A DNA stretch of 23,816 nt from the NCBI GenBank assembly GCA_902465015.1, contig CABQLK010000031.1, forward strand, positions 1 to 23,816, read 5' to 3'. A program made the translations under genes and the position numbers. Of this stretch, positions 14,954 to 23,816 are shown piece after piece. How positions within the stretch are numbered: position 1 is the stretch's first letter; each line of letters starts with the position of its first letter. Under the pieces are notes generated by a model. That model was not told the origin of the DNA, did no database searches, and was given only the letters and a program-made list of their open reading frames with translations. This stretch comes from an uncultured Collinsella sp. (GTDB taxonomy: Bacteria; Actinomycetota; Coriobacteriia; Coriobacteriales; Coriobacteriaceae).

Positions 14954-16287
14954 GACCGGTCGCCTCCAAACAAGTCGGAACGCGTGGCCAAGTAGGCATC
15001 GAGGGCCTCGAGCGCACGGTCCGCATAGGCCTGGTAGCGGTCGCGCTTGCTGCGGCGCTTACCATCCTCGAGTGGCGGCACCAGGCCAAAGTTGACATGC
15101 ATGGGCTGATAGCCCACGGTGGCAGGATCGGTCGCATAGCCCACGAGCGCACCCAGGGCGCCCACACGCGGCAACTCGACGCCCGCGGCACCGATAGCCT
15201 CGGCATAGGTGTTGAGCGCCGCGAGCAGACCTGTCGCCACGGCTTCCATGTACCCCTCGGTGCCGGTGATCTGACCGGCCAGGCGCACACCGGTACCGGG
15301 CACGGCAAAGGTGCCATCGAGCACATGCGGGGCGTCGACAAAGGTATTGCGGTGCATGACACCGTAGCGGAAGAACTCAGCGTTCTCCAGGCCCGGCACC
15401 ATATGGAAGACGCGCTTCTGCTCGCCAAAGGTCAAGTTGGTCTGGAAGCCCACCAGGTTATAGGCGGTCTTCTCCTTGTTCTCGGCACGCAGCTGAATCG
15501 CCGCCCAGGGGCGACGTCCGGTACGCGGGTCGGTGAGGCCGACGGGCTTCATGGCGCCAAAGCGAATGGCGTCCTTGCCGGTGCGCGCAACTTCCTCGGC
15601 AGGCTGGCAAGCCTGGAACAGATCGCCGCCCTCAAAGTCTTTGAGCACCACGCGGTCGGCCGTGGTAAGCGCCTCGATAAAGGCCTCGTACTCCTCCTTA
15701 TTGAGCGGAGCGTTGAGATAGTCGCCGCCCCCCTGCTCCTCGTAGCGCGACTGCGAGAACAGCACGTCCATATCGAGCGTGGAGGCATCGACGATCGGCG
15801 CCGCCGCATCAAAGAATGCCAGGGCATCGCCACCGACGAGCTTCATAACCTCTTCGCTCAGCGCCGGTGAACACAGCGGGCCCGCGGCAATGACCACGTG
15901 ACCCTCGGGAATCTGCGTGACCTCGCCGTGCACGACCTCGATATTGGGACGAGCGGCAACCTCGGCCTCGACAAGCTCGGAAAACTTGACGCGGTCGACC
16001 GCCAGGGCACCGCCGGCGGGAACAGCCGCGCGATGGGCGCAATCGAGCAGGACTGAACCCATGCGCTCAAGCTCAGCCTTCAGCAAACCAGCCGCGGAAT
16101 CCGGACGGGTCGACTTAAACGAATTGGAGCAGACGAGCTCTGCCAGGTGATCGGTATGGTGAGCCGGGGAGCTCACCTGGGGGCGCATCTCGCACAGCTT
16201 TACGGCAAAACCGCGATCTGCCAGCTGGATCGCGCACTCCGAACCCGCCAGACCGCCACCGATAACTGTCACCTGATCGAACTGCAT
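14950..16287 (-). CDS. trmFO: Folate-dependent tRNA m5U54 methyltransferase TrmFO (Gid)
   Basis: TrmFO methylates U54 in the T-loop of tRNA using methylene-tetrahydrofolate and FAD, unlike SAM-dependent TrmA. The 445-residue protein has an N-terminal FAD-binding motif VIGGGLAGSE, then CEMRP and the characteristic AELVCSNSFKS, with LKAELERMGS, PVGLTDPRTGRRPWA, FQTNLTFGEQKRVF and GTEGYMEA further on. The ATG at 16287 has AAAGG 9 nt upstream; the slightly longer TTG start at 16293 is too close to that site. It is encoded between dprA and xerC, the same relative order as in Bacillus, though topA is missing. Confidence 0.96.
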   Translation of the reverse strand: MQFDQVTVIGGGLAGSECAIQLADRGFAVKLCEMRPQVSSPAHHTDHLAELVCSNSFKSTRPDSAAGLLKAELERMGSVLLDCAHRAAVPAGGALAVDRVKFSELVEAEVAARPNIEVVHGEVTQIPEGHVVIAAGPLCSPALSEEVMKLVGGDALAFFDAAAPIVDASTLDMDVLFSQSRYEEQGGGDYLNAPLNKEEYEAFIEALTTADRVVLKDFEGGDLFQACQPAEEVARTGKDAIRFGAMKPVGLTDPRTGRRPWAAIQLRAENKEKTAYNLVGFQTNLTFGEQKRVFHMVPGLENAEFFRYGVMHRNTFVDAPHVLDGTFAVPGTGVRLAGQITGTEGYMEAVATGLLAALNTYAEAIGAAGVELPRVGALGALVGYATDPATVGYQPMHVNFGLVPPLEDGKRRSKRDRYQAYADRALEALDAYLATRSDLFGGDRS

Positions 16288-16301
16288 CTGCAAACACCTT
16301 T

Positions 16302-17237
16302 CTACTTGACACGTTTTCCATTGTGACCGAAGGGTGTCTGGGCGTGAAGGGCAAACTTGGAGGGCGCATACCTTCCATCCATCATGCGCTCGATAAGACC
16401 CTCGAGTTCAAGCGAACCCAAGAGTTTGAGTACGCCGACAGCATCGAGCGAGACGAGCGCCGCGATGTCGTCGACCTTGAGCGGAGAGGCGATGAGCGCA
16501 TGCATCACGGTCTGCTGCGTTGGATCAAGGTCGGCAATGCCGGGAGCATCGGGGCGCGAGTAGCGCAGGGTTCCGTAGATGCGTGAGATAGCCATCTCGA
16601 TAGATTCCTCGTCGACGATGCAGCAGGCACCGTTCGCAATGAGGTAATTCGTGCCACGCGACTCGGGCGATAGGATCGACCCCGGCACGGCAAGAAGTTC
16701 GCGCCCCAAATCCATAGCAGCCTCGGCTGTGGAAAACGTCCCAGAAGGCATACCCGCCTCGGATACAAAGAGGGCTTGCGACAGGGCCGCGATTACGCGA
16801 TTGCGGCGCGGAAAGGCGAACTTGCGCGGACCCATGCCCCACGGAGAGATCGACACGACCGCGCCACCCGTATCAAGCGTGCGCGTAATCAGCCCCGCGC
16901 TCGAACGCGGGTAGACCACGTCGGCGCCCGTCCCCAGCACCACAACGTGTTTGCCGCCGGCGTTGACCGCAGCCCAACCCGAGGCCTGGTCACAACCGAC
17001 CGCACCGCCCGAAACTACCGTCACTCCCGCCTCAACCGCCACCTTCGCCGCAAGCTCTGCCACGGCAAGACCATACGGCGAGGCCTTTCGCGCACCGATG
17101 ATGGAGAGCGCGGGCGTCGAAAGCGCCTCGGGGTTGCCGCGCACATAGAGCGTCTGAGGTACATCAGAAAGCTCCAAAACGGTCTCGGGATACAACGCGT
17201 CACCTGGATGCAGCTCGAAGGTCCCCTCAGCCATCAT
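16302..17237 (-). CDS. dprA: DNA-processing protein DprA (Smf), divergent
   Basis: DprA binds incoming single-stranded DNA and loads RecA during natural transformation. The 311-residue protein has the Rossmann-like core: IIGARKASPYG (47-57), VVSGGAVGCDQASG (74-87), VVVLGTGADVVYP, FPRRNRVIAALS (142-153) and SRGTNYLIANGA, then a C-terminal winged-helix domain (about 235-290). It lacks an N-terminal SAM domain. In the core, the usual GIDxxAH motif reads GCDQASG. The frame is open to 17393, but the tandem ATG-ATG at 17237/17234, with GGAGG 5-8 nt upstream and a 4-nt ATGA overlap with comM, fixes the start. Confidence 0.93.
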   Translation of the reverse strand: MMAEGTFELHPGDALYPETVLELSDVPQTLYVRGNPEALSTPALSIIGARKASPYGLAVAELAAKVAVEAGVTVVSGGAVGCDQASGWAAVNAGGKHVVVLGTGADVVYPRSSAGLITRTLDTGGAVVSISPWGMGPRKFAFPRRNRVIAALSQALFVSEAGMPSGTFSTAEAAMDLGRELLAVPGSILSPESRGTNYLIANGACCIVDEESIEMAISRIYGTLRYSRPDAPGIADLDPTQQTVMHALIASPLKVDDIAALVSLDAVGVLKLLGSLELEGLIERMMDGRYAPSKFALHAQTPFGHNGKRVK

Positions 17238-18757
17238 TGGTCCCTCCTTCCCTGGTACATCGCCGCCTCGAGCACGTGGTCCTGCGTCACCTGCTCGCTC
17301 TCGGCGACATCTGCGATCGTGCGCGCAATGCGAACAAGGCGCACGATGCCACGCCCTGTGAGATGCGTGCGCTTCGACAGGCCGAGCACACACTTCTCCG
17401 CCGCATCATCGAGCTCAAAGGTCGAAACGACGCCGTCAATGGACCGTGTCTCGTCATCCTCGGCCTCGGCATCCGCATCGTCCATGCGGGATTCGCGCCA
17501 AGCGCGAAAGGCGCGACCGCGCACAACGTAGTCACGTAACTCGGCCGACGACATGCCCTCCGCACCCTCGATAATCACTTGAGGGTCGGGACGGGTCACA
17601 TCAATCATCATTTCGATACGGTCGGCCAAAGGACCGCGCAGTTTAGACCGATAGCGCTCGACCATCGCCGCCGAGCAGCGACACGGCACCTCGCGATCGC
17701 CCAAAAAGCCGCAGGGGCAGGGATTGCTCGCAGCCAGCAGCTGAAAGCGCGACGGGAAGGTAAAAGCCCCGTCGACGCGTACGATCCTCACGTAGCCGCG
17801 CTCGATGGGCTGACGCAGCGTCTGCAGCACGCCAGTGGGAAACTCGGCAAGCTCGTCCAAAAAGAGCACGCCGCCATGAGCAAGGCTGATCTCACCCGGG
17901 TGCACCGGGCGCCCGCCGCCGATAAGGCCTGCGGTCGAAATACTGTGGTGGGGACTGCGGAAGGGGCGGTGCCCCGCCAACAAGCCATCAATGTTCTCAC
18001 CCAAAACCGAATGGATGCACAGCGCCTCCTGTTGATCCTCAACGGAAAGCTCGGGCAGGATGCCGGTCATACGACGCGCGAGCATCGTCTTGCCCGAACC
18101 GGGCGAGCCGATCATGAGCAGGCCGAGCTCGCCGGCTGCCGCAAGCGCCATGCCGCGTTTAGCGACTTCCTGCCCCAGTACGTCGGCATAGTCGAGATCT
18201 GGCTCAAAGGTCGCCTCGACACCCTCGGAATCCAAGTAGTGCCGTGCGGCATCGCCCATGCCGTGAGCAAGCTGAGACAGATGCGCGATAAAGCCGCAAT
18301 CCACGCCCGCGAGTGGCACATGCTGGTCTGACCTGCCGGCGATAAAAGACAGCCCCATGTCGCGAGCCAGCAGCTGAAACGCCACCTCGCCCTTGACGGG
18401 AAGCACCGTACCGTCCAGACCAAGCTCACCTGCGATAAGGCAGCGATCGAGGTTGTCACGGGGAATCTGCCCATCGGCCGCCAGAACCGCGATGGCGATG
18501 GGCAGATCAAAGCCGCTACCGGTCTTGCGAATATCGCCGGGCGCCAGGTTGACCGTAATGCCCGAACGTGGGATCTCGAACCCGGCGGAGCGCATCGCGC
18601 AGCGAATACGACCGCGTGACTCCATCACCTCCATACTCGGAATACCGAGCATCTGAATGCCCGGAACGCCACCGGCAAGCGAGACCTCGACCGTGACGTG
18701 AATCGCCTCGACGCCACGGATGCAGGCCGCGTGAACGGCAAACGTCTCGAACGCCAT
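17234..18757 (-). CDS. comM: YifB/ComM family Mg-chelatase-like AAA+ ATPase
   Basis: ComM is a hexameric helicase that aids branch migration during natural transformation; many bacteria keep it as YifB. The 507-residue protein matches the family length. It has an N-terminal Lon-like ChlI domain (about 1-170), Walker A GSPGSGKT (217-224), the RPFRSPHHS stretch, Walker B GGVLFLDE (295-302), four cysteines (347, 349, 359, 361) that could form a zinc site, and the C-terminal domain with TGRGIVRLVRIARTIAD. The open frame extends to 18955, but ATG 18757 overlaps the yraN stop by ATGA and begins the conserved MAFETFAVHA. The ribosome site (AGGTG) is weak, so translational coupling is likely. Confidence 0.95.
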   Translation of the reverse strand: MAFETFAVHAACIRGVEAIHVTVEVSLAGGVPGIQMLGIPSMEVMESRGRIRCAMRSAGFEIPRSGITVNLAPGDIRKTGSGFDLPIAIAVLAADGQIPRDNLDRCLIAGELGLDGTVLPVKGEVAFQLLARDMGLSFIAGRSDQHVPLAGVDCGFIAHLSQLAHGMGDAARHYLDSEGVEATFEPDLDYADVLGQEVAKRGMALAAAGELGLLMIGSPGSGKTMLARRMTGILPELSVEDQQEALCIHSVLGENIDGLLAGHRPFRSPHHSISTAGLIGGGRPVHPGEISLAHGGVLFLDELAEFPTGVLQTLRQPIERGYVRIVRVDGAFTFPSRFQLLAASNPCPCGFLGDREVPCRCSAAMVERYRSKLRGPLADRIEMMIDVTRPDPQVIIEGAEGMSSAELRDYVVRGRAFRAWRESRMDDADAEAEDDETRSIDGVVSTFELDDAAEKCVLGLSKRTHLTGRGIVRLVRIARTIADVAESEQVTQDHVLEAAMYQGRRDQ

Positions 18758-19242
18758 CACGACACCTGCCAATCGAACGCGTTGTACTGGTGCTCGATCT
18801 CGGCGATATGCCCGCCGCGGATGGTGACACCCACGGCATCGAAGCGAATCGCCTTGAGCGGATAATGCTCCATGAGATAGCAACTTGCGATGCGGCGGTA
18901 GCGGCGTTGCTTTTGGGCGTCCACGGCCTCCTCCGGAAAGACCCTCGTGCTGCAATCCAGTGCGACGCGTCTGGTCTTGACCTCGGCCATTACCACGACA
19001 TCGTCGAGCTCATCGAGCAGCACCAGATCAGCCTCGCCCTCGGTGCAACGATAACCCTGCTCCAGCAAGGTGTAGCCGCGCTCGTTAAAGTAGTCGATGG
19101 TGATCAGCTCGCCCAGCATACCCAGCTCGCGGGGACTGAGTCCCTTGATAAACTCGGGCGTCATCGCCCCGCAGTCGAGCTCGCCGTTTTCCCAACGCTC
19201 CTTGAGCTGCTGCGTCTTGCTCTTTTTGCTTGCGGCACTCAT
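18757..19242 (-). CDS. yraN: YraN/UPF0102 family endonuclease-like protein with N-terminal extension
   Basis: The family has a PD-(D/E)xK nuclease fold related to Holliday-junction resolvases; its precise role is unsettled. In this 161-residue protein E45 lies in LGELITIDYF, D72 in EGEADLV, and E87/K89 in AEVKTRR. The C-terminal region contains DAQKQRRYRRIA and RFDAVGV, also typical. About 40 charged residues precede the usual family start. ATG 19242 is chosen because AAAGGAG lies 5 nt upstream; the frame extends further to 19332 without support. It sits upstream of comM and dprA with a 4-nt overlap, the common YraN-YifB-DprA linkage. Confidence 0.9.
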   Translation of the reverse strand: MSAASKKSKTQQLKERWENGELDCGAMTPEFIKGLSPRELGMLGELITIDYFNERGYTLLEQGYRCTEGEADLVLLDELDDVVVMAEVKTRRVALDCSTRVFPEEAVDAQKQRRYRRIASCYLMEHYPLKAIRFDAVGVTIRGGHIAEIEHQYNAFDWQVS

Positions 19243-19302
19243 GGGGTCTCCTTTCCCGCACACTGCATTGCCCCGATGATGAGGGCACCTTTCATGCGGG
19301 TA

Positions 19303-19331
19303 AGTACAGGAAGCAAACCAAAAGCTGACCA
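19303..19331 (-). promoter_or_regulatory. Candidate promoter of the yraN-comM-dprA-trmFO-xerC unit
   Basis: On the minus strand TGGTCA (19326-19331), a 17-nt spacer and TGTACT (19303-19308) each match consensus at four of six positions. It lies between the rnhB terminator and yraN, where a promoter is expected. The remaining 60 nt of leader show no clear structure. Confidence 0.35.
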
Positions 19332-19340
19332 AATGCCGTC

Positions 19341-19381
19341 AAAAAAAGGGCCGTACGCAGCAATGCTGTTGCATACGGCCC
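19341..19381 (-). terminator. Terminator after rnhB
   Basis: An 8-bp outer stem (19348-19355 with 19374-19381) with further inner pairing (GCAA with TTGC) is followed on the minus strand by seven T (complement of 19341-19347). It begins 50 nt after the rnhB stop. Confidence 0.9.
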
Positions 19382-19431
19382 GCTACCAGCAGGTTTATAA
19401 AACCCTAGAGGTCCCTGTCTCCACAATTGAC

Positions 19432-20220
19432 CTAGAAAAGGCGCTCAGTCTGCAGAAAGTTTCCGCAAAAGCTCACGCGGTGCAGTGGACAAAGTCCATG
19501 TTTGCGAATGGCCTCGATGTGCTCGGGGCTCGCATAGCCTTTCGATTCGGCCAGATGGTACTCGGGGTACTCGGTGTCGTACTCGACCATCATCTCGTCA
19601 CGCGTGACCTTGGCCATGATGGACGCCGCGGCGATGCAGGCGATCTTGGCATCGCCCTTCACCACATCGCGCTCGTTGGGAACGGCGCCCAGGGGGTTAC
19701 CGTCCATAAGCACGCAATCGGGCTCGAGCCCCGTATCGGCCACGGCGCCCGCGACGGCAGCGCGGATGGCGCGGGCCATACCCATCTCATCGATATCCTT
19801 CGGCGCGATATGGCAAAAACCGATCGCCGTCGCCACCTCGGCAATCTTCACCGAGAGCAACTCGCGGCGCGCCGGCGTGAGCTTTTTGGAATCGTTGATG
19901 CCCCAGACGCGCGGCTCCATAGGAAGGCAGACGGCGCATACCGTCAAAGGACCGGCCACCGATCCGCGACCCACCTCGTCGACACCAACGACCACCCCAT
20001 CGCCGCCAAGCTCATGCATAAGCTCGTACATGTCATTGACGCGCTCGCGCTCGGCAAGTTCCTTGGCATGGCGCTTAAGAGCACGCTCGCAAGCCTTGAT
20101 CACCTGCTGGCGCGGGTCCTCGCGATAATGCTCCACGAGGGCGGGGATCTCCTCAAACGTTGCGCTCGCCAGCTCTCCGGCGACCTGCGATGCCGAAACC
20201 GAGCTCGTCATATTGGCCAT
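19432..20220 (-). CDS. rnhB: Ribonuclease HII
   Basis: RNase HII cuts RNA-DNA hybrids and removes misincorporated ribonucleotides. Of 262 residues, the catalytic core runs from about 75 with VDEVGRGSVAGPL (D81, E82), LMDGN (D173), and KGDAKIACIAAASIMAKVTRD (D190), followed by YASPEHIEAIRKHG. The first approximately 70 residues form a helical, charged extension comparable to the N-terminal domain of longer Gram-positive RNases HII. ATG 20220 follows AAGGAGGG by about 6 nt; a second ATG three codons on is also possible. The lepB gene often found between rplS and rnhB is absent. The rplS terminator lies 30 nt upstream, and no promoter was found after it. Confidence 0.96.
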   Translation of the reverse strand: MANMTSSVSASQVAGELASATFEEIPALVEHYREDPRQQVIKACERALKRHAKELAERERVNDMYELMHELGGDGVVVGVDEVGRGSVAGPLTVCAVCLPMEPRVWGINDSKKLTPARRELLSVKIAEVATAIGFCHIAPKDIDEMGMARAIRAAVAGAVADTGLEPDCVLMDGNPLGAVPNERDVVKGDAKIACIAAASIMAKVTRDEMMVEYDTEYPEYHLAESKGYASPEHIEAIRKHGLCPLHRVSFCGNFLQTERLF

Positions 20221-20249
20221 ACCAGGCCCTCCTTGCATGCAAATCAGAT

Positions 20250-20279
20250 AAAAAGAAGGGCCACCCGAAGGTGACCCTT
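20250..20279 (-). terminator. Terminator after rplS
   Basis: A 10-bp stem with one G-U pair (20256-20265 with 20270-20279) closes on a TTCG tetraloop when read on the minus strand and is followed by C and TTTTT. It lies only 30 nt before rnhB, so rnhB is either expressed by read-through or from a promoter not recognised here. Confidence 0.88.
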
Positions 20280-20313
20280 GTGTCCAAACGAGTGGACAGA
20301 CGCTGCGATCTTC

Positions 20314-20655
20314 TTAGCGCTTCTCGGGGATGCGAGCAGCCTTGCCCACCTTGTCGCGGAGGTAGTACAGCTTGGCTCGACGGACGCGACCATGACGAAC
20401 GACCTCGAGCTTGGCGATCTTGGGGCTGTGAAGCGGGAAGGTACGCTCAACACCGACACCGAAGGACATCTTGCGGACGGTGAAGGTCTCGCGGGCACCG
20501 GCGCCGGCCATGCGGATGACGTCGCCCTGGAAGACCTGGATACGCTCGCGGTCGCCTTCCTTAATGCGGTAGTGAACCTTGACGTTGTCGGCGACGCGAA
20601 CCTGAGGAATGTCCTCGCGGATCTGCTGACGCTCGATTGCGCGGATGTAATCCAT
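20314..20655 (-). CDS. rplS: 50S ribosomal protein L19
   Basis: L19 lies at the 30S-50S interface of the ribosome. The 113-residue product has the family signature: VRVADNVKVHYRIKEGDRER, the FQGDVI stretch, RKMSFGVGVERTFPLHSP and VVRHGRVRRAKLYYLRDKVGKAARI. The ATG at 20655 has AAGGA 7 nt upstream; a TTG two codons earlier is too close to that site. It is the only gene between its promoter and terminator, and so probably makes mostly a monocistronic mRNA. Confidence 0.98.
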   Translation of the reverse strand: MDYIRAIERQQIREDIPQVRVADNVKVHYRIKEGDRERIQVFQGDVIRMAGAGARETFTVRKMSFGVGVERTFPLHSPKIAKLEVVRHGRVRRAKLYYLRDKVGKAARIPEKR

Positions 20656-20679
20656 GTGCAATTCCTTACTCTTCTAGAG

Positions 20680-20703
20680 GTGCCGTACCACCTTGGCCGG
20701 CAC
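20680..20703 (-). other. Hairpin in the rplS leader
   Basis: GTGCCG and CGGCAC form a 6-bp stem around a 12-nt loop, about 15 nt after the predicted transcript start and 25 nt before the start codon. L19 leaders with structured control elements are known in other phyla; this one is only a candidate. Confidence 0.4.
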
Positions 20704-20724
20704 GTAGTTGAACAAACGTATTCG

Positions 20725-20752
20725 AGTATACACGCGCGGGTTTGCGCTGCAA
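20725..20752 (-). promoter_or_regulatory. Promoter of rplS
   Basis: On the minus strand TTGCAG (20747-20752), a 16-nt spacer and TATACT (20725-20730) fit a sigma-A promoter well. It gives a leader of about 62 nt. The upstream flank is T-rich (AAAAAATTGTTC), resembling an UP element. Confidence 0.75.
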
Positions 20753-20798
20753 GAACAATTTTTTACGCAGACAAAAAGACAAAACCAGCACATGATAA

Positions 20799-20827
20799 CC
20801 GCCCGCCTCACGAAATGAGACGGGCGG
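20799..20827 (-). terminator. Terminator-like hairpin after ppdK
   Basis: A 12-bp stem including one G-U pair (20799-20810 with 20816-20827) and a 5-nt loop lies 39 nt after the ppdK stop. The downstream minus-strand sequence TTATCATG is only moderately T-rich, and longer T runs occur about 15-30 nt later. Confidence 0.65.
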
Positions 20828-20865
20828 CATGAAGGGGGCTACGCTAGGCGTCTAAACCCAAAACG

Positions 20866-23616
<2,751 letters not shown>

Positions 23617-23691
23617 GATACTTCCCCTTCCATGCGCTCTCGCGCACGACCGTGGTAACGAATCGACCCGCCGGATGCGGGCCGTGAGGGT

Positions 23692-23697
23692 ACTATA
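23692..23697 (-). promoter_or_regulatory. Candidate -10 box of ppdK
   Basis: TATAGT on the minus strand would give a leader of about 65-70 nt. No acceptable -35 lies 16-18 nt upstream (GCAAGC at 17 nt), which suggests a weak or activator-dependent promoter. A small hairpin (CCCGC with GCGGG, 23667-23681) follows near the presumed transcript start. Confidence 0.45.
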
Positions 23698-23738
23698 CGG
23701 CGGGCATTGAGCGGGCTTGCGTAGAGGGCGCGGGGTTT

Positions 23739-23777
23739 GGTAAACGTGATAAATGTGACGGTAAACGGTAGGTAAAG
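23739..23777. repeat. Three phased GGTAAA repeats upstream of ppdK
   Basis: GGTAAAC begins at 23739 and 23760, and GGTAAAG at 23771. The spacings of 21 and 11 bp equal about two turns and one turn of the helix, so the copies face the same side. On the ppdK strand they read GTTTACC and lie some 50-90 bp before the presumed transcript start. Confidence 0.6.
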
Positions 23778-23788
23778 GTGGTTACATT

Positions 23789-23816
23789 ATGAAGATACCA
23801 ATGCAAGAGAATTGCA
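23789..23816 (+). CDS. Possible start of a divergent gene, cut by the window edge
   Basis: An ATG at 23789 is preceded 7 nt upstream by AAAGGTGG, a fair ribosome binding site, and the frame stays open for the nine codons available (MKIPMQENC). This is too short to identify or to prove coding. If real, it would share the intergenic repeats with ppdK. Confidence 0.25.

Noticed and set aside
17238..17393. Upstream extension of dprA into comM
   Set aside because: The Arg/Cys/His-rich translation is unlike DprA, and the ATG at the comM stop has an excellent ribosome site.
18758..18955. Upstream extension of comM into yraN
   Set aside because: The family N-terminus begins exactly at the ATG overlapping the yraN stop.
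18790..20274. A 494-codon plus-strand open frame over yraN and rnhB
   Set aside because: It runs through two unrelated genes and a terminator and shows no recognisable domain.

Overview
The window looks like chromosomal DNA of a high-GC, anaerobic, fermentative Gram-positive bacterium. The best guess is a gut member of the Coriobacteriia, close to Collinsella. This rests on GC-rich codon choice, a bifunctional AdhE, a pyruvate phosphate dikinase, TrmFO-type tRNA methylation, and a housekeeping gene order that resembles Firmicutes as much as Actinobacteria. The genus is an inference; no marker search was possible.

Left arm, plus strand (1-3600): adhE, a strong hairpin without a T-tract, then a small APH-fold phosphotransferase of unknown substrate, closed by a good terminator. 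It faces the terminator of the next operon, so transcription converges at about 3.6 kb.

Centre, minus strand (3.6-20.7 kb, read right to left): rplS, rnhB, yraN, comM (yifB), dprA, trmFO, xerC, then rpsB, tsf, then pyrH, frr, uppS, cdsA, dxr, rseP, ispG, proS. The order follows the Bacillus subtilis rplS to proS cluster, with sucCD, topA and clpQY absent. Terminators after rplS, rnhB, tsf and proS, a weak one after xerC, and promoters before rplS, rpsB and probably yraN and pyrH divide it into transcription units. The genes cover ribosome parts and recycling (rplS, rpsB, tsf, frr), tRNA charging and modification (proS, trmFO), RNA/DNA maintenance and natural-transformation functions (rnhB, yraN, comM, dprA, xerC), UMP phosphorylation, and an envelope block: MEP isoprenoid steps (dxr, ispG), undecaprenyl-PP synthesis (uppS), CDP-diacylglycerol (cdsA) and a site-2 protease (rseP). 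Many junctions overlap by 1-4 nt, and several starts are non-ATG (TTG for pyrH and ispG; GTG for uppS and cdsA).

Right arm, minus strand (20.8-23.8 kb): ppdK, with its own terminator, a weak promoter and three helically phased GGTAAA repeats upstream. A possible divergent gene begins at the very edge.

Most of the window is ordinary core genome. The points that deserve a second look are an approximately 110-residue winged-helix-like insertion in RseP, a xerC whose conserved N-terminus has no standard start codon (AUA is the best candidate), a DprA with an altered core motif and no SAM domain, and the phased repeats before ppdK. No tRNA, rRNA, CRISPR array, insertion sequence or prophage was found.
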